Below, in pieces: positions 34,659 through 44,529 of a DNA stretch of 64,000 nt. A program made the translations under genes and the position numbers. Positions within the stretch are counted from its first letter, which is position 1. The number at the start of each line of letters is the position of its first letter. The notes beneath the pieces were generated by a model. The model made no database searches. It was not told where the DNA came from and saw only the letters and a program-made list of their open reading frames with translations. This DNA is from CBDDGJ01 sp965199285 (lineage in GTDB: Bacteria > Pseudomonadota > Alphaproteobacteria > RS24). The stretch lies in contig OZ240687.1 of the NCBI GenBank assembly GCA_965199285.1, forward strand, positions 806,001 to 870,000. Reading direction: 5' to 3'.

Positions 34659-35785
34659 AACATAATCGGCCAATATATTTGGCAACAGGGGGAACGGGCG
34701 GACATATATTTCCGGCGATTGCGCTGGCCGATAATTTGTCTCAGCAAGGGGTGGATATAATATTTCTTGTCGACAAGCGTGCCGTGGCTTATCGCCAACA
34801 TTTTGAAACCTATTCGATGAAAACCTTACCCGCAGGGACAATTTATGGCGGTGGTGTTTTCCGTTTCATCAAACTCCCTTTGCGGATTATGACAATTATG
34901 GCGGCTGTTTTACGGGCGCTATTTATTATGCTGTGGCGTCGCCCTGCCCTTGTTGTAGGGTTTGGTGGTTATCCCTCTTTTGCGCCGGTAATCGCGGCAA
35001 GATTGCTTTTTGTTCCTATTTTGGTGCATGAGCAAAATGCGGTGATGGGACGTGTCAATCGTTTATTGACGCGGCTAGGCGCATATGTGGCACTGAGTTT
35101 TGATGACACGCAAAATGTGCCCACGCTTTCGCTGAAGCGTATTAGCGTTACGGGTAACCCTGTTCGTAAATCTGTGTTAGATGTGACACGCGGGGGCTAT
35201 CGCTTTATTACCAAAAACCGCCCCTTTGATTTATTGATTTTTGGCGGCAGTCAAAGCGCAGAAATTTTTAATCACATTGTGCCCAAGGCCATCGCTCTTT
35301 TGCCTGACAAACAAAAAGATAGGCTTCGGATTACCCAGCAATCGCATCGCCATCATATTCCCGCTTTATTGGAGGCTTATAAAAAAATTAATGTCTATGT
35401 TGAGATTAGAGATTTTTTTGATGATTTGCCGCGGCGCATAAGGCGTGCGCATTTGGTGGTTTCACGGGCGGGGGCATCAACCATCAGTGAACTTAAAGTA
35501 ATCGGCGCGCCCTCTATTTTAGTGCCATTGCCCGGATCATTGGATCAAGATCAAAGCCATAATGCCCGCGATCTGGCGCAACAAGGCGCTGCTTGGTTGA
35601 TGATGCAAGATAGTTTCACCCCCGGGCGGCTGGCGGGGCGGCTTGAAGATGCTATGCTTCATTCAGATAGGTTGGCGCGCATGGCTGCCTGTGCGGCATC
35701 GCTGGGTGATAAGCGTGCGGTTGAAAAAATTTCGCAACTTGTTTTGACGCTTGCCACGCGTGGACAGATTGAAATAGATATATAA
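34652..35785 (+). CDS. murG: UDP-GlcNAc:lipid I GlcNAc transferase MurG
   Basis: A 377-residue GT-B transferase that makes lipid II at the inner face of the membrane. TGGTGGHIFPA is the N-terminal G-loop; HEQNAVMGRVN, GGSQSAEIFN and SRAGASTISEL are family motifs. AAGGAG precedes the ATG. It is 5 bases before murC. Confidence 0.96.
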   Translation: MVKHNRPIYLATGGTGGHIFPAIALADNLSQQGVDIIFLVDKRAVAYRQHFETYSMKTLPAGTIYGGGVFRFIKLPLRIMTIMAAVLRALFIMLWRRPALVVGFGGYPSFAPVIAARLLFVPILVHEQNAVMGRVNRLLTRLGAYVALSFDDTQNVPTLSLKRISVTGNPVRKSVLDVTRGGYRFITKNRPFDLLIFGGSQSAEIFNHIVPKAIALLPDKQKDRLRITQQSHRHHIPALLEAYKKINVYVEIRDFFDDLPRRIRRAHLVVSRAGASTISELKVIGAPSILVPLPGSLDQDQSHNARDLAQQGAAWLMMQDSFTPGRLAGRLEDAMLHSDRLARMAACAASLGDKRAVEKISQLVLTLATRGQIEIDI

Positions 35786-35790
35786 ATCAT

Positions 35791-37164
35791 ATGCAGACGC
35801 GTCTTCACTTACATGATTTTATATCTCATCCGCACCGTAGCCATATTGTGCATATTATCGGCATTGGCGGCATCGGCATGAGTGGGCTTGCTGAAATATT
35901 GCACCGGCAAGGCGTGCATGTGCAAGGCAGCGATTTATCTGAAAATGCTAATATTCAACGCTTGCGTGATAGGGGAGTTAACATATTTATTGGTCATGCC
36001 GCACAAAATATTGATGGGGTTGGTTTGGTCTGTATGTCAAGCGCGGTTACGGCTGATAATGCTGAGGTAAAGCAAGCGCGCCTGCGCAATATTCCGATTA
36101 TTCGCCGCGCCGATTTATTGGCCGAGATGATGCGTCCCTTTAAGAGTGTCGCCATATCAGGCACGCATGGCAAAACCACAACAACCGGTTTGGCAGCCGC
36201 CATATGCGCGGCCGGGAATATTGATCCGACCATTATTGCGGGTGGCATGATGACCGCGTATAAAAGCAATGTTTATCTTGGCAAAGGGCGATGGGCAATC
36301 GTCGAGGCGGATGAAAGCGATGGCACATTTTTGCACTTACCCGCTATGGTGAAAATTGTTACTAATATTGATCCCGAACATTTGTCACATTATGGCGATT
36401 TTGCGCATCTCAAATCTGCCTTTGTGACATTTTTACAAGACCTGCCTTTTTATGGGCTGGCGATTATTTGTAGCGATCATCAAGGCTTGCGTGAGCTGGC
36501 ACGCCACGTTTCTGATCGCGAGATTGTGACCTATGGTCTGCAAGCTGGCGCGCAAATTAGGGCACTAAATTTGCGTGTTGAAGACAGCCTGCAGAAATTC
36601 GATATTGCGGTTGATGATACGCTGATTAAGGATTTTGCTTCCCCGCTTTTGGGTGACCATAATGTACAAAATGCTTTGGCGGCAATCACACTGGGGCTGG
36701 CTTTGGATATAGCGCCGGCAGATATAAAAACCGGGCTTATAGGTTTCGCCGGTATGGATCGGCGATTTACTTTAATTGGTGAATTTCAAGGCGCGCAAGT
36801 CATCGATGATTATGCCCATCATCCGGTTGAAATTGCCGCCGCGCTTGCGAGCGCGCGCGCTTTACAAAAGCGGGTGATTGCGGTGGTGCAGCCGCATCGC
36901 TATAGCCGTGTGCGCGATTTATTCGATGATTTTGTCGAGAGCCTCAAACAAGCGGATGAGATTATAATGTTACCCGTCTATGCCGCCGGTGAAATAGAGA
37001 TTGCTGGTTTTACAGCGGCAGAGCTTGCAGCAGCTTTAGGGGTGGAGGTGACGAAAGAGGATGAGCTGGGCGATAGATTATCCGAAATCACACAAGACGA
37101 TGATATTATATTATCTATGGGGGCGGGTAGTGTTTCGCAAATGATACGAGGGCTCATCGAATGA
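35791..37164 (+). CDS. murC: UDP-MurNAc:L-alanine ligase MurC
   Basis: A 457-residue Mur ligase that adds the first residue, L-Ala. GIGGIGMSG (24-32) binds the UDP-sugar, SGTHGKTT (123-130) binds ATP, and VEADESDGTF and YAHHPVE are family motifs. No ribosome site is visible before the ATG, so it may rely on coupling with murG. It overlaps murB by 4 bases. Confidence 0.96.
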   Translation: MQTRLHLHDFISHPHRSHIVHIIGIGGIGMSGLAEILHRQGVHVQGSDLSENANIQRLRDRGVNIFIGHAAQNIDGVGLVCMSSAVTADNAEVKQARLRNIPIIRRADLLAEMMRPFKSVAISGTHGKTTTTGLAAAICAAGNIDPTIIAGGMMTAYKSNVYLGKGRWAIVEADESDGTFLHLPAMVKIVTNIDPEHLSHYGDFAHLKSAFVTFLQDLPFYGLAIICSDHQGLRELARHVSDREIVTYGLQAGAQIRALNLRVEDSLQKFDIAVDDTLIKDFASPLLGDHNVQNALAAITLGLALDIAPADIKTGLIGFAGMDRRFTLIGEFQGAQVIDDYAHHPVEIAAALASARALQKRVIAVVQPHRYSRVRDLFDDFVESLKQADEIIMLPVYAAGEIEIAGFTAAELAAALGVEVTKEDELGDRLSEITQDDDIILSMGAGSVSQMIRGLIE

Positions 37165-38081
37165 AGCAGATCACAAAAAATATGTTACCGCATGTCAGGG
37201 GTAAATATATTGAAGGGCAAAGGCTGGATGGGTTGACATGGCTGCGGGTTGGTGGCGCGGCAGATATTCTCTTTATGCCTGCCGATTCGCATGATTTGGC
37301 AGATTTCCTCGCCCATTGTGATGCCGATATTCCGCTTTACATATTTGGCGCGGGGTCAAATATTCTGGTTCGTGATGACGGCGTGCGCGGTGTGGTTATT
37401 CGGTTGGGTAAGGCTTTTGCGGCGCTGTCTTATGATGCCGAAAGCGGATTTATAAGCGCAGGTGCGGCCGTTTTGGATGCGGCAATGGCGCGTTTTGCGC
37501 TTGCGCATGAACGGGCGGGGCTTGCCTTTTTTAGCGGCATCCCCGGTGCGATAGGCGGTGCTTTAGCAATGAATGCGGGCGCATATGGGCAAGATACAAA
37601 AGCGGTTTTGGAAGCAGCGCATGGGTTTAATCGGCATGGTGAAGCGGTCAGCCTATCGGCGCAAGATATGCAATTATCCTATCGCTCAAACCCGATGGCG
37701 GAGGGGTTGTTTTTTACCCATGCCGTGTTCAAAACCCAAGCCGGTAAGGCGACTGAGATTGAAGCAGAGATGGATAAGATTATGCAATCGCGGCAAGATA
37801 GTCAGCCCGTGCGGGCGCGAACCAGTGGCAGCACGTTCAAAAACCCCTATGGTGCAAGCGGTGAACCGAAAGCATGGCAGCTCATTGATTCGGTGGGCGG
37901 GCGTGGGCTTCGCAAGGGCGATGCGCAATTTTCTGAACTCCATTGTAATTTTCTGATTAATCATGGGCAGGCCGATGCGCAAAGCTTGGAAGATTTGGGG
38001 CTGGAAATACAAGAGCGGGTGCGGGTGCAAAAAAATATTACCCTTGAATGGGAAGTCCGCCGGATTGGTGATCGCGGATAA
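37161..38081 (+). CDS. murB: UDP-N-acetylenolpyruvoylglucosamine reductase MurB
   Basis: A 306-residue FAD enzyme of the short (type II) form. IFGAGSNILV (61-70) and GIPGAIGGALAMNAGAYG bind FAD, and S224 in SGSTFKNP is the proton donor. It makes UDP-MurNAc with NADPH. It is joined to murC by an ATGA overlap and followed 10 bases later by ddl. Confidence 0.96.
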   Translation: MKQITKNMLPHVRGKYIEGQRLDGLTWLRVGGAADILFMPADSHDLADFLAHCDADIPLYIFGAGSNILVRDDGVRGVVIRLGKAFAALSYDAESGFISAGAAVLDAAMARFALAHERAGLAFFSGIPGAIGGALAMNAGAYGQDTKAVLEAAHGFNRHGEAVSLSAQDMQLSYRSNPMAEGLFFTHAVFKTQAGKATEIEAEMDKIMQSRQDSQPVRARTSGSTFKNPYGASGEPKAWQLIDSVGGRGLRKGDAQFSELHCNFLINHGQADAQSLEDLGLEIQERVRVQKNITLEWEVRRIGDRG

Positions 38082-38091
38082 GGAGAGCCAC

Positions 38092-38997
38092 ATGTCTAAG
38101 CCATTACATGTTGCGGTTTTAATGGGGGGATGGGCGCCCGAACGGGAGATTAGCCTCTTATCAGGGACGGCGTGCGCGGCCGCTTTGCGCGAAAAAAACT
38201 ATCAGGTGAGCGAGGTGATAGTTGACCATAATATCGCCGCCCGATTGGCCGAATTGCAACCCGATATTTGTTTCAATGCCCTACATGGAATTGGCGGTGA
38301 GGATGGTGTCATTCAAGGTGTGTTGGAGACATTGCAAATTCCCTATACCCATTCGGGGGTGGCGGCTTCGGCGCTGGCGATGGATAAAATTCGGTCAAAA
38401 AAACTATTTGCGGCCGCCGGTATTCCGGTCGCGGCGGATGTGGTGATAGAGGTGGGATCGTTTGATGACCATCCGCTGCCGCCGCCTTATGTGATTAAGC
38501 CGATTAATCAAGGCTCGAGCGTTGGTATTTACATTGTTGAGGAGGGGCAAAATCATCTGCCGGTGATTGAGGATGCGTATTTTGCAGGCGGGATTATGGC
38601 AGAAGATTATATTACCGGTCGCGAGCTTACCTGCGCGGTGCTTGGTGATGAGGTGCTTGATGTGATGGAAATTATTGTGCCAGATGGCTGGTATGATTAT
38701 CATAATAAATATACTAAGGGTCGCTCTCAACACATATTTCCGACCGATTTACCCGCCGCGCTGATTGAAGAGGTACGCGATTATAGTTGGCGCGCGCATC
38801 AAATATTGGGATGTCGCGGGGTGAGCCGTGCCGATTTTCGCTATGATGAAAATGGCAAAGGTCTGGTGATATTAGAGGTGAACAGTCAACCAGGACTCAC
38901 CGCCTTGTCGCTGGTGCCGGATATAGCCGCGCATCGTGATATAAAATTTGCCGATTTGGTCGAATGTATTTTAAAGGATGCAGCATGCCAAAAGTAA
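38092..38997 (+). CDS. ddl: D-alanine--D-alanine ligase
   Basis: A 301-residue ATP-grasp ligase of the DdlB type. MGGWAPEREISLLSG at the N-terminus, ALHGIGGEDG, the ATP-binding KPINQGSSVG and the metal site EVNSQPGLT are clear. It makes D-Ala-D-Ala for MurF. AAGGAGAG precedes the ATG at 38092; a longer upstream frame lies within murB. It overlaps ftsQ by 13 bases. Confidence 0.97.
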   Translation: MSKPLHVAVLMGGWAPEREISLLSGTACAAALREKNYQVSEVIVDHNIAARLAELQPDICFNALHGIGGEDGVIQGVLETLQIPYTHSGVAASALAMDKIRSKKLFAAAGIPVAADVVIEVGSFDDHPLPPPYVIKPINQGSSVGIYIVEEGQNHLPVIEDAYFAGGIMAEDYITGRELTCAVLGDEVLDVMEIIVPDGWYDYHNKYTKGRSQHIFPTDLPAALIEEVRDYSWRAHQILGCRGVSRADFRYDENGKGLVILEVNSQPGLTALSLVPDIAAHRDIKFADLVECILKDAACQK

Positions 38998-39803
38998 AAC
39001 CGTCCAGATTATCTATTCTTGCCTGGCCATATCGCGCAATATTATGGCTCGGGCGACTTATTTTCAGGTCGCGGTTTTCTTTCATCTTTATCACGATCAT
39101 GCTGTTGATTGGTGGGGGGGGGTATTTTTATCTATCCGAACTGTCGCACGAAGGACGGGCACGACAACTTATGAATATAATGACTGCCAAGGCAGGCTTT
39201 GTGTTGCGTGATATCACACTGGAAGGGCGCAAGCGGACGCATTTGCAAGATGTTTTGGAAACCGTGAATGTAAAGCCGGGAACACCGATTTTTGCGATTA
39301 ATTTAGCCCAATTACGTTCAGAAATTGTTAAATTGCCCTGGGTGGCACAAGCGCATATTGCCCGAAGATTGCCAGATATTTTGCATATCACGCTGCAAGA
39401 GCATGAGCCTTTTGCCTTATTTTCGGATGGTAATAAAATTTCTCTCATTAATGCAGACGGCGAAATTGTCACTGAAAGCCATCTTGACTTATTCCCGGAT
39501 TTGCTGGTTATTTCAGGCCATGGCGGACGCTTTAAGGCGAAAGAGCTAACCGAATTATTGGGAGATTTCCCAAGCATTGAAGCGCGCGTCATTGCCGCGC
39601 ATTGGACGGGGCAAAGGCGGTGGACATTACGGCTTAATCATGGACGGCAAATTCTTTTGCCAGAGGTTGAGGTGAAAAACGCGCTCCGGCTTTTGAACAT
39701 GCTCAATGAAGAAAATAATTTACTGGATAATGGTAATCAACCAATTGATCTGCGCGTTCCAAAACGTATCTATTTGCGTGGCTATTCTGAGGCAGATACG
39801 TGA
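38985..39803 (+). CDS. ftsQ: Cell division protein FtsQ
   Basis: A 272-residue bitopic protein: basic N-terminus, one transmembrane segment at about residues 24-47 (FIFITIMLLIGGGGYFYL), a POTRA domain (RDITLEGRKRTHLQDVL) and the FtsQ beta domain with PWVAQAHIARRLPDIL. It joins FtsB and FtsL. The ATG at 38985 has AAGGA upstream. Its TGA overlaps the ftsA GTG. Confidence 0.95.
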   Translation: MPKVKPSRLSILAWPYRAILWLGRLIFRSRFSFIFITIMLLIGGGGYFYLSELSHEGRARQLMNIMTAKAGFVLRDITLEGRKRTHLQDVLETVNVKPGTPIFAINLAQLRSEIVKLPWVAQAHIARRLPDILHITLQEHEPFALFSDGNKISLINADGEIVTESHLDLFPDLLVISGHGGRFKAKELTELLGDFPSIEARVIAAHWTGQRRWTLRLNHGRQILLPEVEVKNALRLLNMLNEENNLLDNGNQPIDLRVPKRIYLRGYSEADT

Positions 39804-41017
39804 TTCAGCTTGATTTACTGCGATTGCGCAAACCGTCTGTGCAAGCTGCTCTTGATATTGGCAATCGCAAAGTCTGCTGCCTGATTGCCGAAGTGTCGCA
39901 TAATCCTTTTCGGCTTTCGGTTTTGGGGTTTGCCCAAAAACGAACGCAAGGCTTTGCTGATGGTATGATCACAGATCAAGCCGCGCTTGAGACAACGATC
40001 TTAAGCGCCCTGGAAGCGGCTGAGAATATGTCACAAAGGCGGGTTTCACAAGCCGTGATTGGTTTTTCGACAAATCAGATGAAGGTCGAAAACACAATGC
40101 TATCTGTGCCCCTATATGGCAAGGCGGTGGATGATAAAATACTTTCACAGGCGATCGCCAGCCTCTATGGTGAATTTCCATCAGAGCAATATTTACTCCA
40201 TCTTTTGCCAACCCAATATAATATAGATGGCAAAACCTATAATGATGATCCGCGCGGGGTTAAAGGAGATATCTTTCAGTTTTTGGCGTTATCTGTTAGC
40301 GTGCCGACATCTATGGTGCAGGCATTAGATCAGCTTGTCACCGCCTGCCATTTTTCTGCTCAGCAATTTGTCTATGCCCCTTATGTTGCCGGCCTTGCGG
40401 TTCTTGGTGAGGAGAGCAAACAGACAGGTCGGCTTGTGTTAGATATGGGGGAATGCAGCAGCCAGGCGCTGCTTTATTATAAAGGGCGGTTGGTCTATCA
40501 TTATAAGGTTCACATGGGTGGGAAAGAGCTACGCGCGCGGATTGCGGCGCATTTTGGTGTTAGCACAGATGATGCGGAGCGCCTGAAAATACGTTATGGC
40601 AGCGTGCTTGCCGCCGCCGGTATGGATCATGAATATTTTGAGTTTCGCAATCATGAAGGGGAAACACGTGAAATTGTCCATCACGAATTAACCATGGTCG
40701 TGCGTCCCATTATTGACGATATTTTTGAAGCCATAAAGCAAGAATTGCAACATCAAAATCTCCTACACTTAATCGACTCGCCGGTTTTATTGACAGGAGG
40801 GGGTGCGCAATTCTCTGGCCTGGATACTGTCGTCCAGCAGATATTTGAAATAAATGCAGAAGTGGCCGTCTTAAATCATCTAAAGCAACAGCCAGATCCT
40901 GCCATTGGCACTTCTTTTGCAGCATGTTTGGGCGCTCTGATTTATGCGGATTATCAAAATAGCAATAAATTATCAGATTATTCTTTGCTTCGTCGCTTGG
41001 CAAAAATATTCAGATGA
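39800..41017 (+). CDS. ftsA: Cell division protein FtsA
   Basis: A 405-residue actin-fold protein that anchors FtsZ to the membrane. ALDIGNRKVCCLI is the phosphate-1 loop, VLDMGECSSQAL the second, and LTGGGAQFSGL the adenosine loop; the C-terminal end LRRLAKIF fits the membrane helix. It uses a GTG start inside the ftsQ stop (GTGA). Confidence 0.96.
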   Translation: MIQLDLLRLRKPSVQAALDIGNRKVCCLIAEVSHNPFRLSVLGFAQKRTQGFADGMITDQAALETTILSALEAAENMSQRRVSQAVIGFSTNQMKVENTMLSVPLYGKAVDDKILSQAIASLYGEFPSEQYLLHLLPTQYNIDGKTYNDDPRGVKGDIFQFLALSVSVPTSMVQALDQLVTACHFSAQQFVYAPYVAGLAVLGEESKQTGRLVLDMGECSSQALLYYKGRLVYHYKVHMGGKELRARIAAHFGVSTDDAERLKIRYGSVLAAAGMDHEYFEFRNHEGETREIVHHELTMVVRPIIDDIFEAIKQELQHQNLLHLIDSPVLLTGGGAQFSGLDTVVQQIFEINAEVAVLNHLKQQPDPAIGTSFAACLGALIYADYQNSNKLSDYSLLRRLAKIFR

Positions 41018-41155
41018 TTTGAGTTCAGGAAATAATGAGTTAAGTATTTATAAGTATTTGCAAATATTTTTTATATTATTTATATATTTTGTGGTACTAT
41101 TAAAACGAATCACTAGATATAGAATCGGTTTTAATAAAATAACTAGGGGGATATG

Positions 41156-42970
41156 ATGACCATTCATTTGACCGTACCAGCAACGACAGAATTGAAACCA
41201 CGCATAATTGTTATGGGCGTTGGCGGCGCTGGCGGCAATGCTGTTAATAATATGATTGTTTCAGGCCTGGAAGGGGTTGAATTCGTCGTTGCTAATACAG
41301 ATGCGCAAGCCCTGGCGTTGAGTAAAGCCGATCGGCGGATTCAGATAGGCGGCAAGTTCACCGAAGGGCTAGGCGCTGGCGCAGATCCCGAAATAGGCCG
41401 CCAAGCCGCAGAAGAAAGTATTAATGAAGTGATGGATGTCGTGCAAGGGGCGCATATGCTGTTTGTGACAGCCGGTATGGGCGGTGGCACAGGCACGGGG
41501 GCAGCCCCTGTTATTGCGCGGGCAGCCCGAGAAATGGGGGTTTTAACGGTTGGGGTGACAACCAAACCATTTGAATTTGAAGGCACGAAGCGGATGCGGG
41601 CGGCTGAGACTGGTATTGCGGAATTGGCCGATGTGGTCGATACGCTGGTTATTATCCCTAATCAGAATATTTTCCGAATTGCGAGCCAGGAAACAACGTT
41701 CTCTGAAGCCTTTGCGATCGCCGATGAGGTTTTATATAATGGGGTTGCCAGTATTACTGATCTGATGGTGCGGCCTGGACTTATTAATCTCGACTTTGCT
41801 GATGTAAGACGGGTTATGCATAGTATGGGCCGCGCGATGATGGGAACGGGTGAAGCCAGTGGTGAAGACCGTGCCTTGAAAGCGGCAAGTGATGCAATCG
41901 CCAATCCCTTATTGGATGAAGTATCTTTAAGCGGGGCGCGTGGCGTGCTTGTCAACATTACTGGCGGCAATGATTTAGGGCTATATGATGTCGAAACGGC
42001 GGCAAATTATATCCGCATGGAAGTGGCTGCGGAGGCAGATATTATTGTTGGTTCGGCGATTGATGAGCGTCTCGATGGGTTGGTTCGCGTGTCTGTGGTC
42101 GCGGCGGGGCTTATGAGTGGAGATATGCAACAAATCACTCAAGACGATAATGATGGTTCAAAAGTGGTTAGTTTTGAACCTAAGCCATATTCTGAAGAAG
42201 GATATGATGAAGAGGTTTCATCCGAAACAGAAACGCCCGAAGATGATCCCACCGTAGAAGACACGACGATATATAACAAGATCCAGGTACCTCGAGTGGA
42301 AACGCCTGAAACAGGTCGCCATGGGCAGGATGTAAAGGACACAAACATACAGGAAGGTAATGTTCCGCGCTTTTTTACGCCTGGCCAGACGACGACAGAA
42401 ACCGAAGTTCCAAAGCGGACACGCAGTTTCCTCAACCGCTTATTTGGAACAAAGCAGGATGATGTAAAAGTGGTGATTGAGCCATCACGTCCCGCTTCTG
42501 GTGAAACACCGATTATAGATCAAGCCGAGGAGCAAATATTAGAGCCGTCTAATTTGCCAAAAAGCCTTGCTAAGGATGAGCCTAAAATTTCTCACATTGA
42601 TACTGAAATAGGTAATCTATTAACTGAAGATGAGGATAAAGATACGACTTTGGCAGAGCAAAAACAATCGCCGCGTGTAGCTCATGCATTGCAACAAGAG
42701 GAATCTCAACAAGCGCCGCAACGGGCGACAATGGAATTGAAAACAGAAGAGCTGGTTGAGACAGGCATCACAGATGCACAAATTGAACAGGCACAAATAA
42801 CCGCCAAGACGACGGCGCATGATGAAGACTTACAAATACAGGAAACGCCGATTATATCAGCGCCGTCTGAACCGCCGGTCGTTGCCGAAGCGCAGGCCGA
42901 ATTTGGTGGTATTTCAGTTGAAAGCCCGCCAATGCAGATCGATGAAATGCCCTCATTTCTAAAACGTTAG
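41156..42970 (+). CDS. ftsZ: Cell division GTPase FtsZ with long C-terminal linker
   Basis: A 604-residue tubulin-fold GTPase. GVGGAGGNAV (21-30) and GGGTGTG (109-115) bind GTP and the core ends near residue 325. About 265 acidic, Thr/Glu/Gln-rich residues follow, then the terminal peptide IDEMPSFLKR that binds FtsA and others. Long linkers are known in Alphaproteobacteria, but this one is at the upper end. The ATG at 41156 is preferred over 41153 for its spacing from GGGGG. The 138-base gap before it is AT-rich and may hold its own promoter. Confidence 0.97.
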   Translation: MTIHLTVPATTELKPRIIVMGVGGAGGNAVNNMIVSGLEGVEFVVANTDAQALALSKADRRIQIGGKFTEGLGAGADPEIGRQAAEESINEVMDVVQGAHMLFVTAGMGGGTGTGAAPVIARAAREMGVLTVGVTTKPFEFEGTKRMRAAETGIAELADVVDTLVIIPNQNIFRIASQETTFSEAFAIADEVLYNGVASITDLMVRPGLINLDFADVRRVMHSMGRAMMGTGEASGEDRALKAASDAIANPLLDEVSLSGARGVLVNITGGNDLGLYDVETAANYIRMEVAAEADIIVGSAIDERLDGLVRVSVVAAGLMSGDMQQITQDDNDGSKVVSFEPKPYSEEGYDEEVSSETETPEDDPTVEDTTIYNKIQVPRVETPETGRHGQDVKDTNIQEGNVPRFFTPGQTTTETEVPKRTRSFLNRLFGTKQDDVKVVIEPSRPASGETPIIDQAEEQILEPSNLPKSLAKDEPKISHIDTEIGNLLTEDEDKDTTLAEQKQSPRVAHALQQEESQQAPQRATMELKTEELVETGITDAQIEQAQITAKTTAHDEDLQIQETPIISAPSEPPVVAEAQAEFGGISVESPPMQIDEMPSFLKR

Positions 42971-43064
42971 ATTTTAGTCGCGCTTTGTAAATCTTTATTA
43001 TAAGTAAAAAGCCATTATCCTGTTTTATCTAACCCCTATAATAGGGTGATGGTAAATAGGGGGG

Positions 43065-43574
43065 CTAAGCCTCTGGCTGTGTGGCCATTTCTCGTAAAAT
43101 ATCTAACATTGCATCGCGGGCAATATTTCCCATTTCATGAGTGATCCAGTCATCAATTTTTGGGGTTGTAATCTCAGCCATATTCCCATTGATCCAATCA
43201 TCCATATGGGGAGCAGCAATATCGGCCATACGCTTATGAACCCAACTATTCACAACCGGGGTCGCAATATAACGCATCACCTCATAAAGATCATGTTCGA
43301 TTTGCTGATGATCGAAGGTTTCGGGTGCTTCGGGGAGGGGCTGAATTGGTGAAGACTCGATTACGGGAGAGGAAGGCGTTTCCGCTTGCGTAAGGTCTTG
43401 CCGCAACGCGTTTACCTTTACTATAGACATATCAATATCAGGCAGCTCTCTATTTTCTAAAGCCGATAATTCGCTATCCCCGCTTTGCACAAGCGTCTGA
43501 TACGCGTCTTCTGCTTCTTTCAACAGAAAATCAATTGAATTTTTGTGCTGTTGTGCTTTTTCTGATAGGCTCAT
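43065..43574 (-). CDS. PopZ-like (DUF2497-type) protein with triplicated helix repeat
   Basis: A 169-residue protein. Residues 1-90 are acidic and Pro-rich; residues about 99-155 hold three tandem 16-17 residue units of the form TPxxxxWhxxxMxxIA (TPVVNSW, APHMDDW, TPKIDDW). PopZ, the polar organiser of Alphaproteobacteria, ends with a similar RPMLxxWLDxNLPxhVE helix. Location next to ftsZ fits a cell-pole or division role, but the call is inference. No ribosome site is seen before the ATG. Convergent with ftsZ. Confidence 0.5.
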   Translation of the reverse strand: MSLSEKAQQHKNSIDFLLKEAEDAYQTLVQSGDSELSALENRELPDIDMSIVKVNALRQDLTQAETPSSPVIESSPIQPLPEAPETFDHQQIEHDLYEVMRYIATPVVNSWVHKRMADIAAPHMDDWINGNMAEITTPKIDDWITHEMGNIARDAMLDILREMATQPEA

Positions 43575-43677
43575 AATTGATAATATGGTTTAACAAGAAT
43601 GACTAGAATATTAACCTGATTCGAGTTAAGATATGGCAATATTCACGGAAAATGAATAAGCAGGGAGATTAAGTAAA

Positions 43678-44514
43678 ATGAGTAAACCACAAGTCAAAGA
43701 CGTATCTGGCGCGGTTGGCGTTGAGATTACCAATGTCCAATTAGGGGATGAGTTGAGCGATGCCGATTTCGATGTCATCCGCAATGCCTTTATCGAACAT
43801 GGGCTGATTTTCTTTCGCGATCAGGAGCTGACACCCGAACAACATATCGCTTTTGCCGAACGCTGGGGCGAGATTAATATTAACCGCTTTTTTGCCAAAG
43901 TTGATGGCTATGAGAAAATCGCCGAAGTCCGCAAAGAGCCGGATCAAATCATTAATATTGGCGGCGGCTGGCATACTGATCATTCCTATGATGAAATCCC
44001 TGCTATGGGCTCTATTCTGCTCGCGCGCGAAACGCCCCCTGTCGGTGGCGATACGCTTTTTGCCTGCATGTATAAGGCTTATGAAACCCTCTCACCGGGC
44101 TTAAAACAAACATTGGAAGGGATGAAGGCTGTTCATAGTTCGCGGCATATATTTGGTGATAGCTCTGACTATTCGAAAGACTCTGAGGGGCGGCTGGGAA
44201 ATCGCGAAAACGCCACTCAAGATGCGGTGCATCCGGTTATCATCACCCATCCCGAAAGTGGGCGCAAAGCGCTTTATGTAAACCCTGCCTTCACGCTTCA
44301 TTTTGAGGGGTGGACGGCAGCAGAATCCAAGCCGCTTATGGATTATCTGTATAATCATGCCGCACTCATGGAACATACCACGCGCTTTAACTGGCAAGAT
44401 GGCTCCATCGCTTTTTGGGATAATCGCTGCACCTGGCATTATGCGCTTAATGATTATCATGGCCAGCGCCGTTTAATGCATCGCATCACGCTTGAAGGCT
44501 CAGCCCTGCACTAA
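43678..44514 (+). CDS. TauD/TfdA-family Fe(II)/2-oxoglutarate dioxygenase
   Basis: A 278-residue enzyme with iron ligands H99, D101 (WHTDHS) and H254 (WHYALNDY) and the 2-oxoglutarate arginine R265 (GQRRLMHR). Members hydroxylate taurine, alkyl sulfates, phenoxyacetates and other substrates, releasing sulfite, sulfate or an aldehyde. GGGAG precedes the ATG. It is followed 15 bases later by an SDR, which could handle the product. An alkyl-sulfate or aryl-ether substrate is possible in view of the sulfatase-like gene at 8144. Confidence 0.88.
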   Translation: MSKPQVKDVSGAVGVEITNVQLGDELSDADFDVIRNAFIEHGLIFFRDQELTPEQHIAFAERWGEININRFFAKVDGYEKIAEVRKEPDQIINIGGGWHTDHSYDEIPAMGSILLARETPPVGGDTLFACMYKAYETLSPGLKQTLEGMKAVHSSRHIFGDSSDYSKDSEGRLGNRENATQDAVHPVIITHPESGRKALYVNPAFTLHFEGWTAAESKPLMDYLYNHAALMEHTTRFNWQDGSIAFWDNRCTWHYALNDYHGQRRLMHRITLEGSALH

Positions 44515-44529
44515 GCCTATCTGATTAAA

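Noticed and set aside
42971..43064. Expected lpxC after ftsZ
   Set aside because: The next gene is the PopZ-like gene on the other strand; no lpxC is present in the window.
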